Origin: Phycisphaerales bacterium
GTDB lineage: Bacteria > Planctomycetota > Phycisphaerae > Phycisphaerales > UBA1924
NCBI GenBank assembly: GCA_035627955.1
Contig: DASPKU010000019.1
Span: 310,001-374,000 of the forward strand
Direction of reading: 5' to 3'
DNA length: 64,000 nt
The position numbers and the translations under genes were made by a program. Of this stretch, positions 45,115-51,878 are shown one piece after another. Within the stretch, counting starts at the first letter, position 1. Each line of letters begins with the position of its first letter. A model generated the notes under the pieces. It was given only the letters and a program-made list of their open reading frames with translations, was not told where the DNA came from and searched no databases.

Positions 45115-45807
45115 CTACGCCGCCAGCGGCATGGTAGAGGCCTGCTGCACGCGCACGCTCGCGCGCAGCGGCATGCTCCACGGCCCCAGCGTGCCGCGGG
45201 GGCCGATCCAGCGGGCGAAGTAGGTGGTGCTCCAGCCCGGGGGCGCGGGCGGCGCGTCCACGGTCTTGCGCGTCAGCGTCATCACGGTCACCGGCTCGGC
45301 CCCCGCGGGGCTTTCGGCCCGTTGCGGCGCGACGGTGCGGCACAGCAGCAGGCCCATCGCGCCTTCGGGGCGGGCCCGCCCGGTGCCCGGCGGCCTCAGC
45401 ACGCGGATGGTGTGCTGCAGGCCGGTGTCGTCCATCAGGAACAGCTGCGGCCAGTCCTCGATCGCCCGCCGCCTCGGGAAGGCGTGGGGCGGAGGGATCA
45501 GGCCCAGGCTGATCAGCTGCGCGGGCGTGACGCTGGCGTTGGCCCGCACCAGCCCCGCCAGCCGGCGCAGCACCGCCGTGCAGGCCTTCCGCTGCTCCCT
45601 CTTGTTGAGCACGTCGATGCTGGTGCGCGAGTTCCTGTTGCTCGCTCTGCTCCATGCGGCGGCCCAGGCGTCCGCCGCCGCCACCATCGCGAGCGCGTCC
45701 TCCGCCGTGAGCCCGTACACCCCCGGCGCGGCCACCACCAGCGTGCGGAAGTTCCGCACAAACCCGTCGAACTCCGCGTCACGGTTGGGGATGAAGGGTG
45801 CGGACAT
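45115..45807 (-). CDS. Helical plus fibronectin III-like protein (member B of a pair)
   Basis: 230 aa from ATG 45807. It has the same plan as the gene at 34827-35522: N-terminal Ala-rich helices (DALAMVAAADAWAAAWSRAS, CTAVLRRLAGLVRANAS), a Pro-containing hinge (LGLIPPPHAFPRR) and an FnIII-like C-terminal domain (TIRVLRPPG, GLLLCRTV, VTVMTLTRKT, YFARWIGPRGTLGPWSMP). Sequence identity with member A is low, so the link is by architecture, length and an unusual 21-bp-phased array upstream. No signal peptide. Function unknown. Confidence 0.72.
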   Translation of the reverse strand: MSAPFIPNRDAEFDGFVRNFRTLVVAAPGVYGLTAEDALAMVAAADAWAAAWSRASNRNSRTSIDVLNKREQRKACTAVLRRLAGLVRANASVTPAQLISLGLIPPPHAFPRRRAIEDWPQLFLMDDTGLQHTIRVLRPPGTGRARPEGAMGLLLCRTVAPQRAESPAGAEPVTVMTLTRKTVDAPPAPPGWSTTYFARWIGPRGTLGPWSMPLRASVRVQQASTMPLAA

Positions 45808-45914
45808 GCTGCCTCGCGCGTAGGTGGTGGAGACGGGCGCTGCGCGGCCATCAACGCGCACGCCACCCTGCTGCACCCCTTGTTTCGGCACGTACACACA
45901 GGGCCTGAAGGGAA

Positions 45915-46094
45915 AAACCACGGTTTATGCACTGTGCACCTGGGCGGCAGCCTCGCAGAACCGCTGCGCGCGCTCAGAAACCGCGGTTGATGGAGTCCGC
46001 ACACGGGTCAGCAGCGCAGAAACCGCGGTTTTTCGATGTCACGCGCGGGCGGGCGACGCCCACACGGCTGTCTGCGCCGCATAAACCGCGGTTT
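45915..46094. repeat. Four AAACCGCGGTTT palindromes phased in steps of 21 bp, upstream of member B
   Basis: Sites at 45915-45926 (one base changed), 45978-45989 (last base changed), 46020-46031 and 46083-46094. Centre-to-centre distances are 63, 42 and 63 bp, all multiples of 21, so the sites face the same side of the helix. The DNA between them also shows weak 21-bp similarity (CCGTGT or CGCG at the same phase). Perfect even palindromes suggest dimeric protein binding. The 525-bp gap 45808-46332 holds this array, a dispersed repeat at 46194-46275, and nothing else recognised. Confidence 0.85.
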
Positions 46095-46193
46095 CTGAGC
46101 GTGCGCAGCGCGTGCAGAGACTTCGCACGTGCGCCGCGTGGTCTCTCGCTCTGACGCCGGTTGCTCGCGCGCCCTTCGCTGCGCCCGTTCCGC

Positions 46194-46275
46194 GGGTGCA
46201 AAAGGGGCTGCCGCCACTCTTGCGACTCCCTGCTGAAGGCAAGACGCTTGCGCGCTCGGCGGGCGCGGTGCGCAC
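46194..46275. repeat. Dispersed repeat, copy 1
   Basis: GGTGCAAAAGGGGCTGCCGC, then ACTCTTGCGACTCCCTGCTG and AAGGCAAG, followed by a GC-rich stretch ending in GGTGCGCAC. Copies 2 and 3 are at 47598-47650 and 48038-48125. The core can fold as AGGGGC/GCCCCT (imperfect in this copy). It lies after the gene at 46333 on the minus strand. Confidence 0.85.
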
Positions 46276-46332
46276 GCAGAGGCCCGGAGAGCCCGAGAGG
46301 GGCGGCCTTAAAACCCCTCTCGGTTGCGCGGC

Positions 46333-47052
46333 TCACGACGCGGGCGCGGGCCTGGGGCGCGGGGCCAGCCCGCACTCGGGGCAGGGCGCGGTTTCAGCAA
46401 GGCCCTTGCGGTCGTAGGCGCAGGTGGGGCAGAGGCCGTTGCTGCGCCGCAGGTGCCGCACCCACCAGCGCCACGCCTCGTGCAGGGCGAAGAAGACGGG
46501 GCTGTAGAGGATGGCGTTGAGGAGGAGGCCGGGCCAGAGGATGAGGTAGGGGAGCGGCATCTTCACCACATCCCTGATGAGTCCGAAGAACATGACGCGC
46601 GGGGTGGCGTCCTCGGCGTACGTGGTGGCCCCCTTGACGCAGTGCATGGGCCAACCGGACACGTAAACGCCCATGCTGCGCGTGATGTCGGGCGACGGCG
46701 GGGTCAGATGTTCACGCCGCTTGCGGATCTCGGCGACCGCCCAGGAGGGGGCTTCGGTAAGAGCGCCAATCACTCCTCCGTCCGGCGTCGGTATGGCGGC
46801 TCTTCTCTCGACCTCGCGCAGCATCAATGCGGCATTATCAAAACCTTGAATGTGGCAGCCGGCGTTGGTTGCGGAGCGGTCCGCGATGATGTAAAGGTGC
46901 AGGCCCTCGATGCTGACGGGCCCTTCTGTGAATTCGCGGCCGTCGGCGCTGACGTTGGAAATCGCCACCCACGCCACCACCACGCCCGCCACCGCCCCCA
47001 GCAGCACGTAGCACGCCCACGCCGCCGCGTGCTTCTTCCAGCGCGTCCGCAT
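46333..47052 (-). CDS. Membrane protein with C-terminal zinc ribbon (copy 2)
   Basis: 239 aa from ATG 47052, the same length as the protein at 36062-36781. An N-terminal helix (ACYVLLGAVAGVVVAWVAIS) and a second one (LPYLILWPGLLLNAILYSPV) flank a soluble domain with two Cys. The zinc ribbon reads CPTCAYDRKGLAETAPCPECG. Function unknown. It is divergent from the small membrane protein gene at 47129, with 76 bp between. Confidence 0.72.
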   Translation of the reverse strand: MRTRWKKHAAAWACYVLLGAVAGVVVAWVAISNVSADGREFTEGPVSIEGLHLYIIADRSATNAGCHIQGFDNAALMLREVERRAAIPTPDGGVIGALTEAPSWAVAEIRKRREHLTPPSPDITRSMGVYVSGWPMHCVKGATTYAEDATPRVMFFGLIRDVVKMPLPYLILWPGLLLNAILYSPVFFALHEAWRWWVRHLRRSNGLCPTCAYDRKGLAETAPCPECGLAPRPRPAPAS

Positions 47053-47128
47053 GGGGGCAGTGTACTTCGCGCGTGGCCTGGTCGCGCCGCCGGCTCCCGG
47101 CGGCGGTGCGGTGCGGTAGACTGCGGTG

Positions 47129-47380
47129 ATGGACAACAACCCGCAGCTGCCGGGGAGCGATCCCGCGGCGCGGAACAGCGCCATGGGCGCGGCGATCTTC
47201 GCGGGCTTTGCGGTGGTGGTGGTGTGCCGGGTGGTGGTGCACGACGGCGAGACGCGCTCGCCGAGCACGGGGCAGCGGGTGGGCGGGGAGGCCGTGTTCC
47301 CGGCCCTGCTGGCGGCGCTGTTCATTTACGCCGGCGTGTACGCGCTCGTGCGGCGTCTATCGCGGCGCGGGGAGAAGTAG
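47129..47380 (+). CDS. Small two-helix membrane protein
   Basis: 83 aa from ATG 47129 (a GTG one codon earlier is equally possible). Two hydrophobic segments, AIFAGFAVVVVCRVVV and AVFPALLAALFIYAGVYALV, are separated by a polar loop (HDGETRSPSTGQRVGG). No family recognised. It is followed 16 bp later by the palindromic terminator at 47397. Confidence 0.55.
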   Translation: MDNNPQLPGSDPAARNSAMGAAIFAGFAVVVVCRVVVHDGETRSPSTGQRVGGEAVFPALLAALFIYAGVYALVRRLSRRGEK

Positions 47381-47396
47381 ACGTCGGCACGCGTGC

Positions 47397-47426
47397 AAAG
47401 CCCAGGGATCATGATCCCTGGGCTTT
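47397..47426. terminator. Perfect 30-bp palindromic terminator (second copy)
   Basis: Identical over all 30 bp to the palindrome at 25899-25928. It lies after the small membrane protein gene. The next 70 bp also contain a GGTGCG/CGCACC stem around 47497-47517. Confidence 0.85.
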
Positions 47427-47597
47427 CGGTTCACATTGGGACATCCGTGCGCACGGTCGACGGCAACGCCCCCGGGACTTTGGGCACGGTGGGGGGGTGC
47501 GCGGCTTTGCCGCACCTCCCCACAAGTGCCCAACCGGAGCCAGCGCCTTCGCTGCTTTGCCTTGGAGTCTTCAGCGCACACTGCGCGGCCGCGGGTC

Positions 47598-47650
47598 CGC
47601 TGGTGCAAAAGGGGCTGCCGCCCCTCTTGCGACTCCCTGCCTAAGGCACG
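47598..47650. repeat. Dispersed repeat, copy 2
   Basis: GCTGGTGCAAAAGGGGCTGC with CGCCCCTCTTGCGACTCCCT, then GCCTAAGGCA; nearly identical to copies 1 and 3 over about 50 bp. It overlaps the last codons of the 110-aa zinc-ribbon gene: CTA at 47641 is that gene's stop, so the repeat supplies it. Confidence 0.85.
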
Positions 47651-47973
47651 TTGTCCGAGGGCCCGCCGCACTCGGGGCAGGGGGCGTTCTGCGCCGTGCC
47701 GGTACGGTCGTAGCCGCACGCGGGGCAGAGGCGGGACGCGGCGATGACGGCGCGTTTCAGGCGGCTGGCCGTGTAGAACATGGACACCATCAGGCAAGGA
47801 CCCATCAGGCCAAGCCCGATGAGCGAGAGCGTGCGGAACGCGCCGGGCGGCCTGTGCTCGAGTTTGCAGGCCAGTAGCTGCAGTGTGAAGCCCAGGATCA
47901 TCACCGAGACCAAGTGCAGCGTCATCCTCGCGTTGCGGGCCGCGCGGACCAGCTCAAGCCTGATCGTGTTCAT
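47641..47973 (-). CDS. Small membrane protein with C-terminal zinc ribbon (copy 3)
   Basis: 110 aa from ATG 47973. Two hydrophobic segments (VSVMILGFTLQLLAC; LIGLGLMGPCLMVSMFYTA) are followed by CPACGYDRTGTAQNAPCPECGG. It lacks the long loop domain of the two 239-aa relatives. The same short ribbon with the GYDRxG turn is the link. Function unknown. Its stop codon lies inside dispersed repeat copy 2. Confidence 0.65.
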   Translation of the reverse strand: MNTIRLELVRAARNARMTLHLVSVMILGFTLQLLACKLEHRPPGAFRTLSLIGLGLMGPCLMVSMFYTASRLKRAVIAASRLCPACGYDRTGTAQNAPCPECGGPSDNVP

Positions 47974-48037
47974 GGGCGGGCTCCTGGGGCCCTTGGAGGC
48001 AGTGTACAACCACGATGAATGATCCGGTGCGCGGTGG

Positions 48038-48125
48038 CCGCTGGTGCAAAAGGGGCTGCGGCCCCTCTTGCGACTCCCTGCTGAAGGCAAGGCGTTCGCG
48101 CGATGGGTGAGCAGGGTGCGCACCG
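48038..48125. repeat. Dispersed repeat, copy 3
   Basis: CGCTGGTGCAAAAGGGGCTG, then CGGCCCCTCTTGCGACTCCC and TGCTGAAGGCAAG, ending near GGGTGCGCACC as copy 1 does. A separate strong stem, CCAACTTCCG/CGGAAGTTGG, follows at 48127-48152. It lies between the zinc-ribbon gene and the glycosyltransferase-like gene, which are divergent. Confidence 0.85.
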
Positions 48126-48256
48126 CACCAACTTCCGCAGAGCCGGAAGTTGGTGGCACGGGGTGCGGCCACGCCGGCGTGCGCGCCTCTTGCATGCCTT
48201 TCTCCGCGCCCCCGCGTCTCCGCGAGAGCTTCTCCGGTCCGGCGCTACCCTTGTTC

Positions 48257-48910
48257 ATGCTCGTGGTCAGCTACTACACCGGCGACGGGAACTACGCGGC
48301 GTACGCGGCCAAGCTCCGCGCGAGCTGCGAGAAGTTCGGCATCGAGCACCAGATCGAGCAGCTGCCCTCGGGGGGCGACTGGGTGAGGAACCTGGGGTTC
48401 AAGCCCAGGTTCGTGTACGACAAGCTGCTCAAGAACAAGAAGAGCGTGGTCTGGATGGACGCGGACTGCGAGGTCATGCAGTACCCCGCGCTGCTGGACG
48501 ACGACCAGTACGACCTGATGATCTACAACTGGTACGCGGAGGCCAACCCGGGGGCGCGGTTCCACGACGCCACGAGGCTGGGGCCCGCGAGCGGGGTGTT
48601 CCGCGTCAAGTACGGGGCGCCCATGCTGCAGTTCCTGCACGCGTGGATGCAGCAGTGCCAGAAGCTGCCCAGGATGCGCGACGACCTGCTGCTGGGGCAC
48701 GTGTACAGCAACTGGAAGGGCCCGAAGCTGAGGACGTTCTGGCTGCCCAAGGCGTACAACAGGATGGACAGCCACTGGCCCGAGGTGGAGCCGGTCATCA
48801 ACCACGTGTACACCGACGGGACCATCTTCGCGGCGGGGGCGGGCGACGCGCCGCTGGAGAAGGGTTTGCCGGTGCAGGCGACGGACCCGATGGCGCCGCG
48901 GGAGGGGTAG
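48257..48910 (+). CDS. Short GT-A fold glycosyltransferase-like protein
   Basis: 217 aa from ATG 48257. VSYYTGDGNYAAYAAKLRAS at the N-terminus, a DxD motif in SVVWMDADCEVMQYP (about 62-76) and a later SGVFRV resemble small nucleotide-diphospho-sugar transferases. It is related in plan, not closely in sequence, to the GT-A pair at 5337-7525. No membrane segment. Acceptor unknown; no glycan genes adjoin it. Confidence 0.7.
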   Translation: MLVVSYYTGDGNYAAYAAKLRASCEKFGIEHQIEQLPSGGDWVRNLGFKPRFVYDKLLKNKKSVVWMDADCEVMQYPALLDDDQYDLMIYNWYAEANPGARFHDATRLGPASGVFRVKYGAPMLQFLHAWMQQCQKLPRMRDDLLLGHVYSNWKGPKLRTFWLPKAYNRMDSHWPEVEPVINHVYTDGTIFAAGAGDAPLEKGLPVQATDPMAPREG

Positions 48911-48912
48911 GC

Positions 48913-49073
48913 GTTCAACCGCAGAGCACGCAGAGAACGCAGAGGGATGCACGGGATCGGGGACCGGGCCGCGGACGCAGCGGGATGCACCGGCGGGCTT
49001 GGCTCCCGGCTTCCCGGCCTTAAACCCTGCCCCGCGCCTTCCTCTGCGTGCTCTGCGAGCTCTGCGGTAATAG
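48913..49073. repeat. CGCAGAG-word inverted repeat between convergent genes
   Basis: ACCGCAGAGCACGCAGAGAA and CGCAGAGGG on the left match CTCTGCGTGCTCTGCGAGCT and CTGCGG on the right as an inverted pair with a loop of about 90 bp. The words CAGAG/CTCTG repeat every 7-9 bp. It lies between the glycosyltransferase-like gene and the comM remnant. Confidence 0.8.
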
Positions 49074-49077
49074 GTCT

Positions 49078-49956
49078 TTACACCTTGCGGTCCAGCAATC
49101 GGTACGAAACGGCCTCGGAGACGTGGTGGGTCGCGAGCGTGGGGGCGCCCTCGAGGTCGGCGATGGTGCGGGCGACGCGCCGGACCTTGTCGTAGGCCCG
49201 GGCGGAGAGACCGAGTTCCGTGAGGGCCTGGCCCAGCATCTCGTGCGCGGCCTGGTCCATGGGCGCAAGGGTGTCGAGCTGCTTGCCGGAGAGGCGGGCG
49301 TTGGGGGTGGTGGCGCCCTGGCGGGCGTGCTGGGCGGCGCGGGCGCGTTCCACCTGCTCTTTCATCTGCGCGGTTGTGGTGCCAGGCTTGGTCGGCTTGG
49401 CGTGCTGCGTGCCCGCGGTGAGCTCCTTCCACGGCACCGCGGGGGCCTCGACGTGGATGTCGATGCGGTCCAGCAGCGGGCCGCTGAGGCGGGCCATGTA
49501 CCGCTCCATCTCGCGCTTGCCCGCCTCGCCGGGCGAGAGGTCGCCCTTGGGCGTCGGGTTCATGGCCGCGATGAGCATGAAGTTGGCGGGGAAGCGCACG
49601 GCCGAGTGCGAGCGGGCGATGGTGACGACGTGGTCCTCCATGGGCTGCCTTAAACCCTCGAGCACGTCGCGGGGGAACTCGGCGAGCTCGTCGAGGAACA
49701 GGACCCCTCTGTGCGACAAGGAGATCTCGCCCGGCCGCGGCACGACGCCGCCGCCGACGATGGCCGCGGAGCTGGCGGTGTGGTGGGGCGAGCGGACGGG
49801 GCGGGTGGCGATGAGACCCTGCCCGGGGTTGAGCTGGCCCGCGGCCGAGTAGATGCGCGTGATCTCGATCGCCTCCTCGGGCGTGAGCGGCGGCAGCACG
49901 CCCGGCAGCGCCTTGGCCATCATGGTCTTGCCGCTGCCGGGGGGGCCGAGCATGAG
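49078..49956 (-). pseudogene. comM: 3' part of comM (yifB), cut by the island
   Basis: The remaining frame begins at LMLGPPGSGKTMMAKALPG, the Walker A loop. It continues through GVLFLDELAEF (Walker B), IAAMNPTPKGD and the Mg-chelatase C-terminal region LSARAYDKVRRVARTIADLEG to a normal stop. About 290 residues of the usual 500-510 are left; the N-terminal Lon-protease-like domain is missing. ComM is a hexameric helicase aiding branch migration in natural transformation. The codons upstream (TLGPGS) are not ComM and belong to the inserted element. Without the 5' half or a start signal it is probably not functional. Confidence 0.85.
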
Positions 49957-51605
49957 GGAACCCGGACCAAGTGTCCGACGCGGGTGCGATCTGCCGAGTC
50001 TGGCAGTTGGGCCGAGTTCAAAGGCGTTGTAGCCGACTGTCCGCAACGGTTCGGCTCTGTTTGAGCGTGGGGGCCCTCAACAGCCTTGGGCAAGGACAAT
50101 GCAAACGTCACCCGGCTCACTCCCCACGTACGCACAGAACCCCCTAAGACCCGCCCCCGCATGTCCCGGCCGAGCTTGTTCCCGGTCCGGACTGCCTCGA
50201 CATCCACGCGCCGAACGATGGTTCGGAGCACCGCCCGTTTCTGGTCTCCTGAGAGTCTCGTGCGGCCTGCAAGGACGGTTTGGACGGCCTTGACGACGCG
50301 AGTGGACTGACTGGTGTCCATGGTGGCTGCTTTGCCCCGGAGAGCCTCCAGCTCACGATCGTGGGCCGCGATGCCTTCCTTGGTCTGCTTCGTTTTCGCC
50401 AGGAACTCGTCCTTGGTGATCTCGCCGTCGGCCCTCATTTCTAGCAGCCGATCGAGCCGCCGCCTGCCCCTGCCGATCTGGTCGTTGAGGTGGTCGATCT
50501 CTTGCAGCACCGCCTGTCGTTGGTAGGGGTCCGCAGCGGCTGCCAGCAGCCGCTCAACGAACTCCGCAGAAGTGGCCAGTGACGCGAAGGCGTCCCAAAC
50601 TGCACCGTCCACGGTCTCCGCGTCCAACCACGGGCACCCCTTTACCCCTTTGGGTGCTCGGTAGAGCCTACACCCTCGCCCAACGTCCCCCTCGTACTTG
50701 TGGTTGTCCACGTAGAGCAGCCCTGAGAGCATCCTCGGGACCGCTGTTCGCGGCAGCTTAGGCCGAGCCCGAACCGCGTCCCAAACTTCGCGGGTGACAA
50801 TGGCGGGGTATGCGTTCTCCCGGATGATCGCTTTCTGGTTGTTGGGGTCGAACCGGAAACCTCGCGTGCCCTTGCCGCTGACCCAGACATTGCTGGCGCA
50901 GGTCCCGATGTAGGCGGGATTATCAAGAGCGCGGCGGACGCTAGTCTTGCCCCATTGGCCTCCCCGGGGTGACACAAGTCCCAACCGATTCAGTTCAACG
51001 GCTACCGAGCGATCCCCCCGCCCCTCAGCGCTCAGCTTGAATAGGCGTCGGATGGTTGCGGCCTCGGCCTCCACGATGACCAGCGTGCCTCGTCCCGGTT
51101 CGCCTGGGTGCGGGTTTCTGAAGCCGAAGGGGGCTGGCCCTGAACTCTTGCGTCCCTGCTCGGCCCTCTGGCGCTTACCCCGCAGCATTCGTTCCTTGAT
51201 CCGCTCAGACTCGGCCCTATCCACGACACCCTGAATCCCGACCATGAACCGCTCGTCGATGCTGGAGAGGTCGCGGACAGTGCCATTGATCAGGATCTTG
51301 AGTCCTCGTTCCTTGAGCTCCCGCATCAGCAGGGCGACCTCTAGCTCATCCCCGCGTGTCAGGCGGCTCTGCTCGTGCACGTAAATCGCATCCAGGGTGT
51401 GTTCGCGGATGAACCCCAGCACCTGCTGAAGCACACGGCGGTCGCTTGCTGCCTGGGTTGCCGACTCCGCACCTTTGAACGTGGCAGCGGTTGTCCACCC
51501 CGACTTGCTGGCGTGCTCCGCATAGACGCGCTCCTGCGCTTCCAGCGACGCCCCTTGGTCCGCCTGCCGCTCGGTGCTCACTCTAAACAGGGCTACGACC
51601 TTCAT
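49920..51605 (-). CDS. Large serine recombinase (site-specific integrase of the island)
   Basis: About 561 aa from ATG 51605, with AGAGG 6 bp upstream; an ATG two codons earlier lacks spacing. The resolvase domain has VVALFRVSTERQADQGASLE with the catalytic Ser in RVSTERQ, and ESERIKERMLRGKRQRAEQG at the end of the catalytic domain. A recombinase domain (RRLFKLSAEGRGDRSVAVEL) and a coiled-coil region (LNDQIGRGRRRLDRLLEMRA) follow. The zinc-ribbon region (MLSGLLYVDNHKYEGDVGRG) lacks the CxxC pairs expected there. The last codons read into the comM remnant in another frame, so the original 3' end may have changed on integration. Confidence 0.9.
   Translation of the reverse strand: MKVVALFRVSTERQADQGASLEAQERVYAEHASKSGWTTAATFKGAESATQAASDRRVLQQVLGFIREHTLDAIYVHEQSRLTRGDELEVALLMRELKERGLKILINGTVRDLSSIDERFMVGIQGVVDRAESERIKERMLRGKRQRAEQGRKSSGPAPFGFRNPHPGEPGRGTLVIVEAEAATIRRLFKLSAEGRGDRSVAVELNRLGLVSPRGGQWGKTSVRRALDNPAYIGTCASNVWVSGKGTRGFRFDPNNQKAIIRENAYPAIVTREVWDAVRARPKLPRTAVPRMLSGLLYVDNHKYEGDVGRGCRLYRAPKGVKGCPWLDAETVDGAVWDAFASLATSAEFVERLLAAAADPYQRQAVLQEIDHLNDQIGRGRRRLDRLLEMRADGEITKDEFLAKTKQTKEGIAAHDRELEALRGKAATMDTSQSTRVVKAVQTVLAGRTRLSGDQKRAVLRTIVRRVDVEAVRTGNKLGRDMRGRVLGGSVRTWGVSRVTFALSLPKAVEGPHAQTEPNRCGQSATTPLNSAQLPDSADRTRVGHLVRVPSCSAPPAAARP
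49950..50006. other. Island/comM junction, probable attachment site half
   Basis: On the minus strand, island DNA ends at about GGTCCGGGTTCCCTCATGCT, after which the comM codons LMLGPPGSGKT begin. The crossover therefore lies within a few bases of 49953-49962. On the island side there is a small stem CTGCC/GGCAG (49991-50006). Serine integrases recombine at short sites next to their own gene, which fits. The other half-site is not in the window. Confidence 0.65.
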
Positions 51606-51647
51606 GGTCATCCTCTCACGCCGGCACCTTGCCGGCGTGCGTCACAC

Positions 51648-51878
51648 CTACCCCAAAGGGCCAGCATGGATCAAGTCCTTGTTGGTGACGGGTTTATGGG
51701 CCCGGATTCGGGCGGCGAGCTCCACAGCTGGTGTGGTTGCCCAGGCCGCCATGAGTTCGGACACCCGGGCACAGTCCCCTACGGTCGCGGCCGCCGTGAT
51801 GGCTGCCTTGATCGCTAGCTCTGCCTCCTCCACCTCAGCGGCGGCGCTGAGGATCGCATTCGCATAGGTGGGGATCAT
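51648..51878 (-). CDS. Small island protein of unknown function
   Basis: 76 aa, ATG in an ATGA overlap with the ATPase gene stop, 42 bp before the recombinase start. Ala/Glu-rich helices (ILSAAAEVEEAELAIKAAIT). Its place directly before the integrase gene would suit a recombination directionality factor, but no motif supports this. Confidence 0.55.
   Translation of the reverse strand: MIPTYANAILSAAAEVEEAELAIKAAITAAATVGDCARVSELMAAWATTPAVELAARIRAHKPVTNKDLIHAGPLG

Noticed and set aside
45915-46094. CRISPR-like array of palindromic sites
   Set aside because: The repeats are 12 bp with gaps of 51, 30 and 51 bp, which does not fit repeat and spacer lengths of CRISPR.
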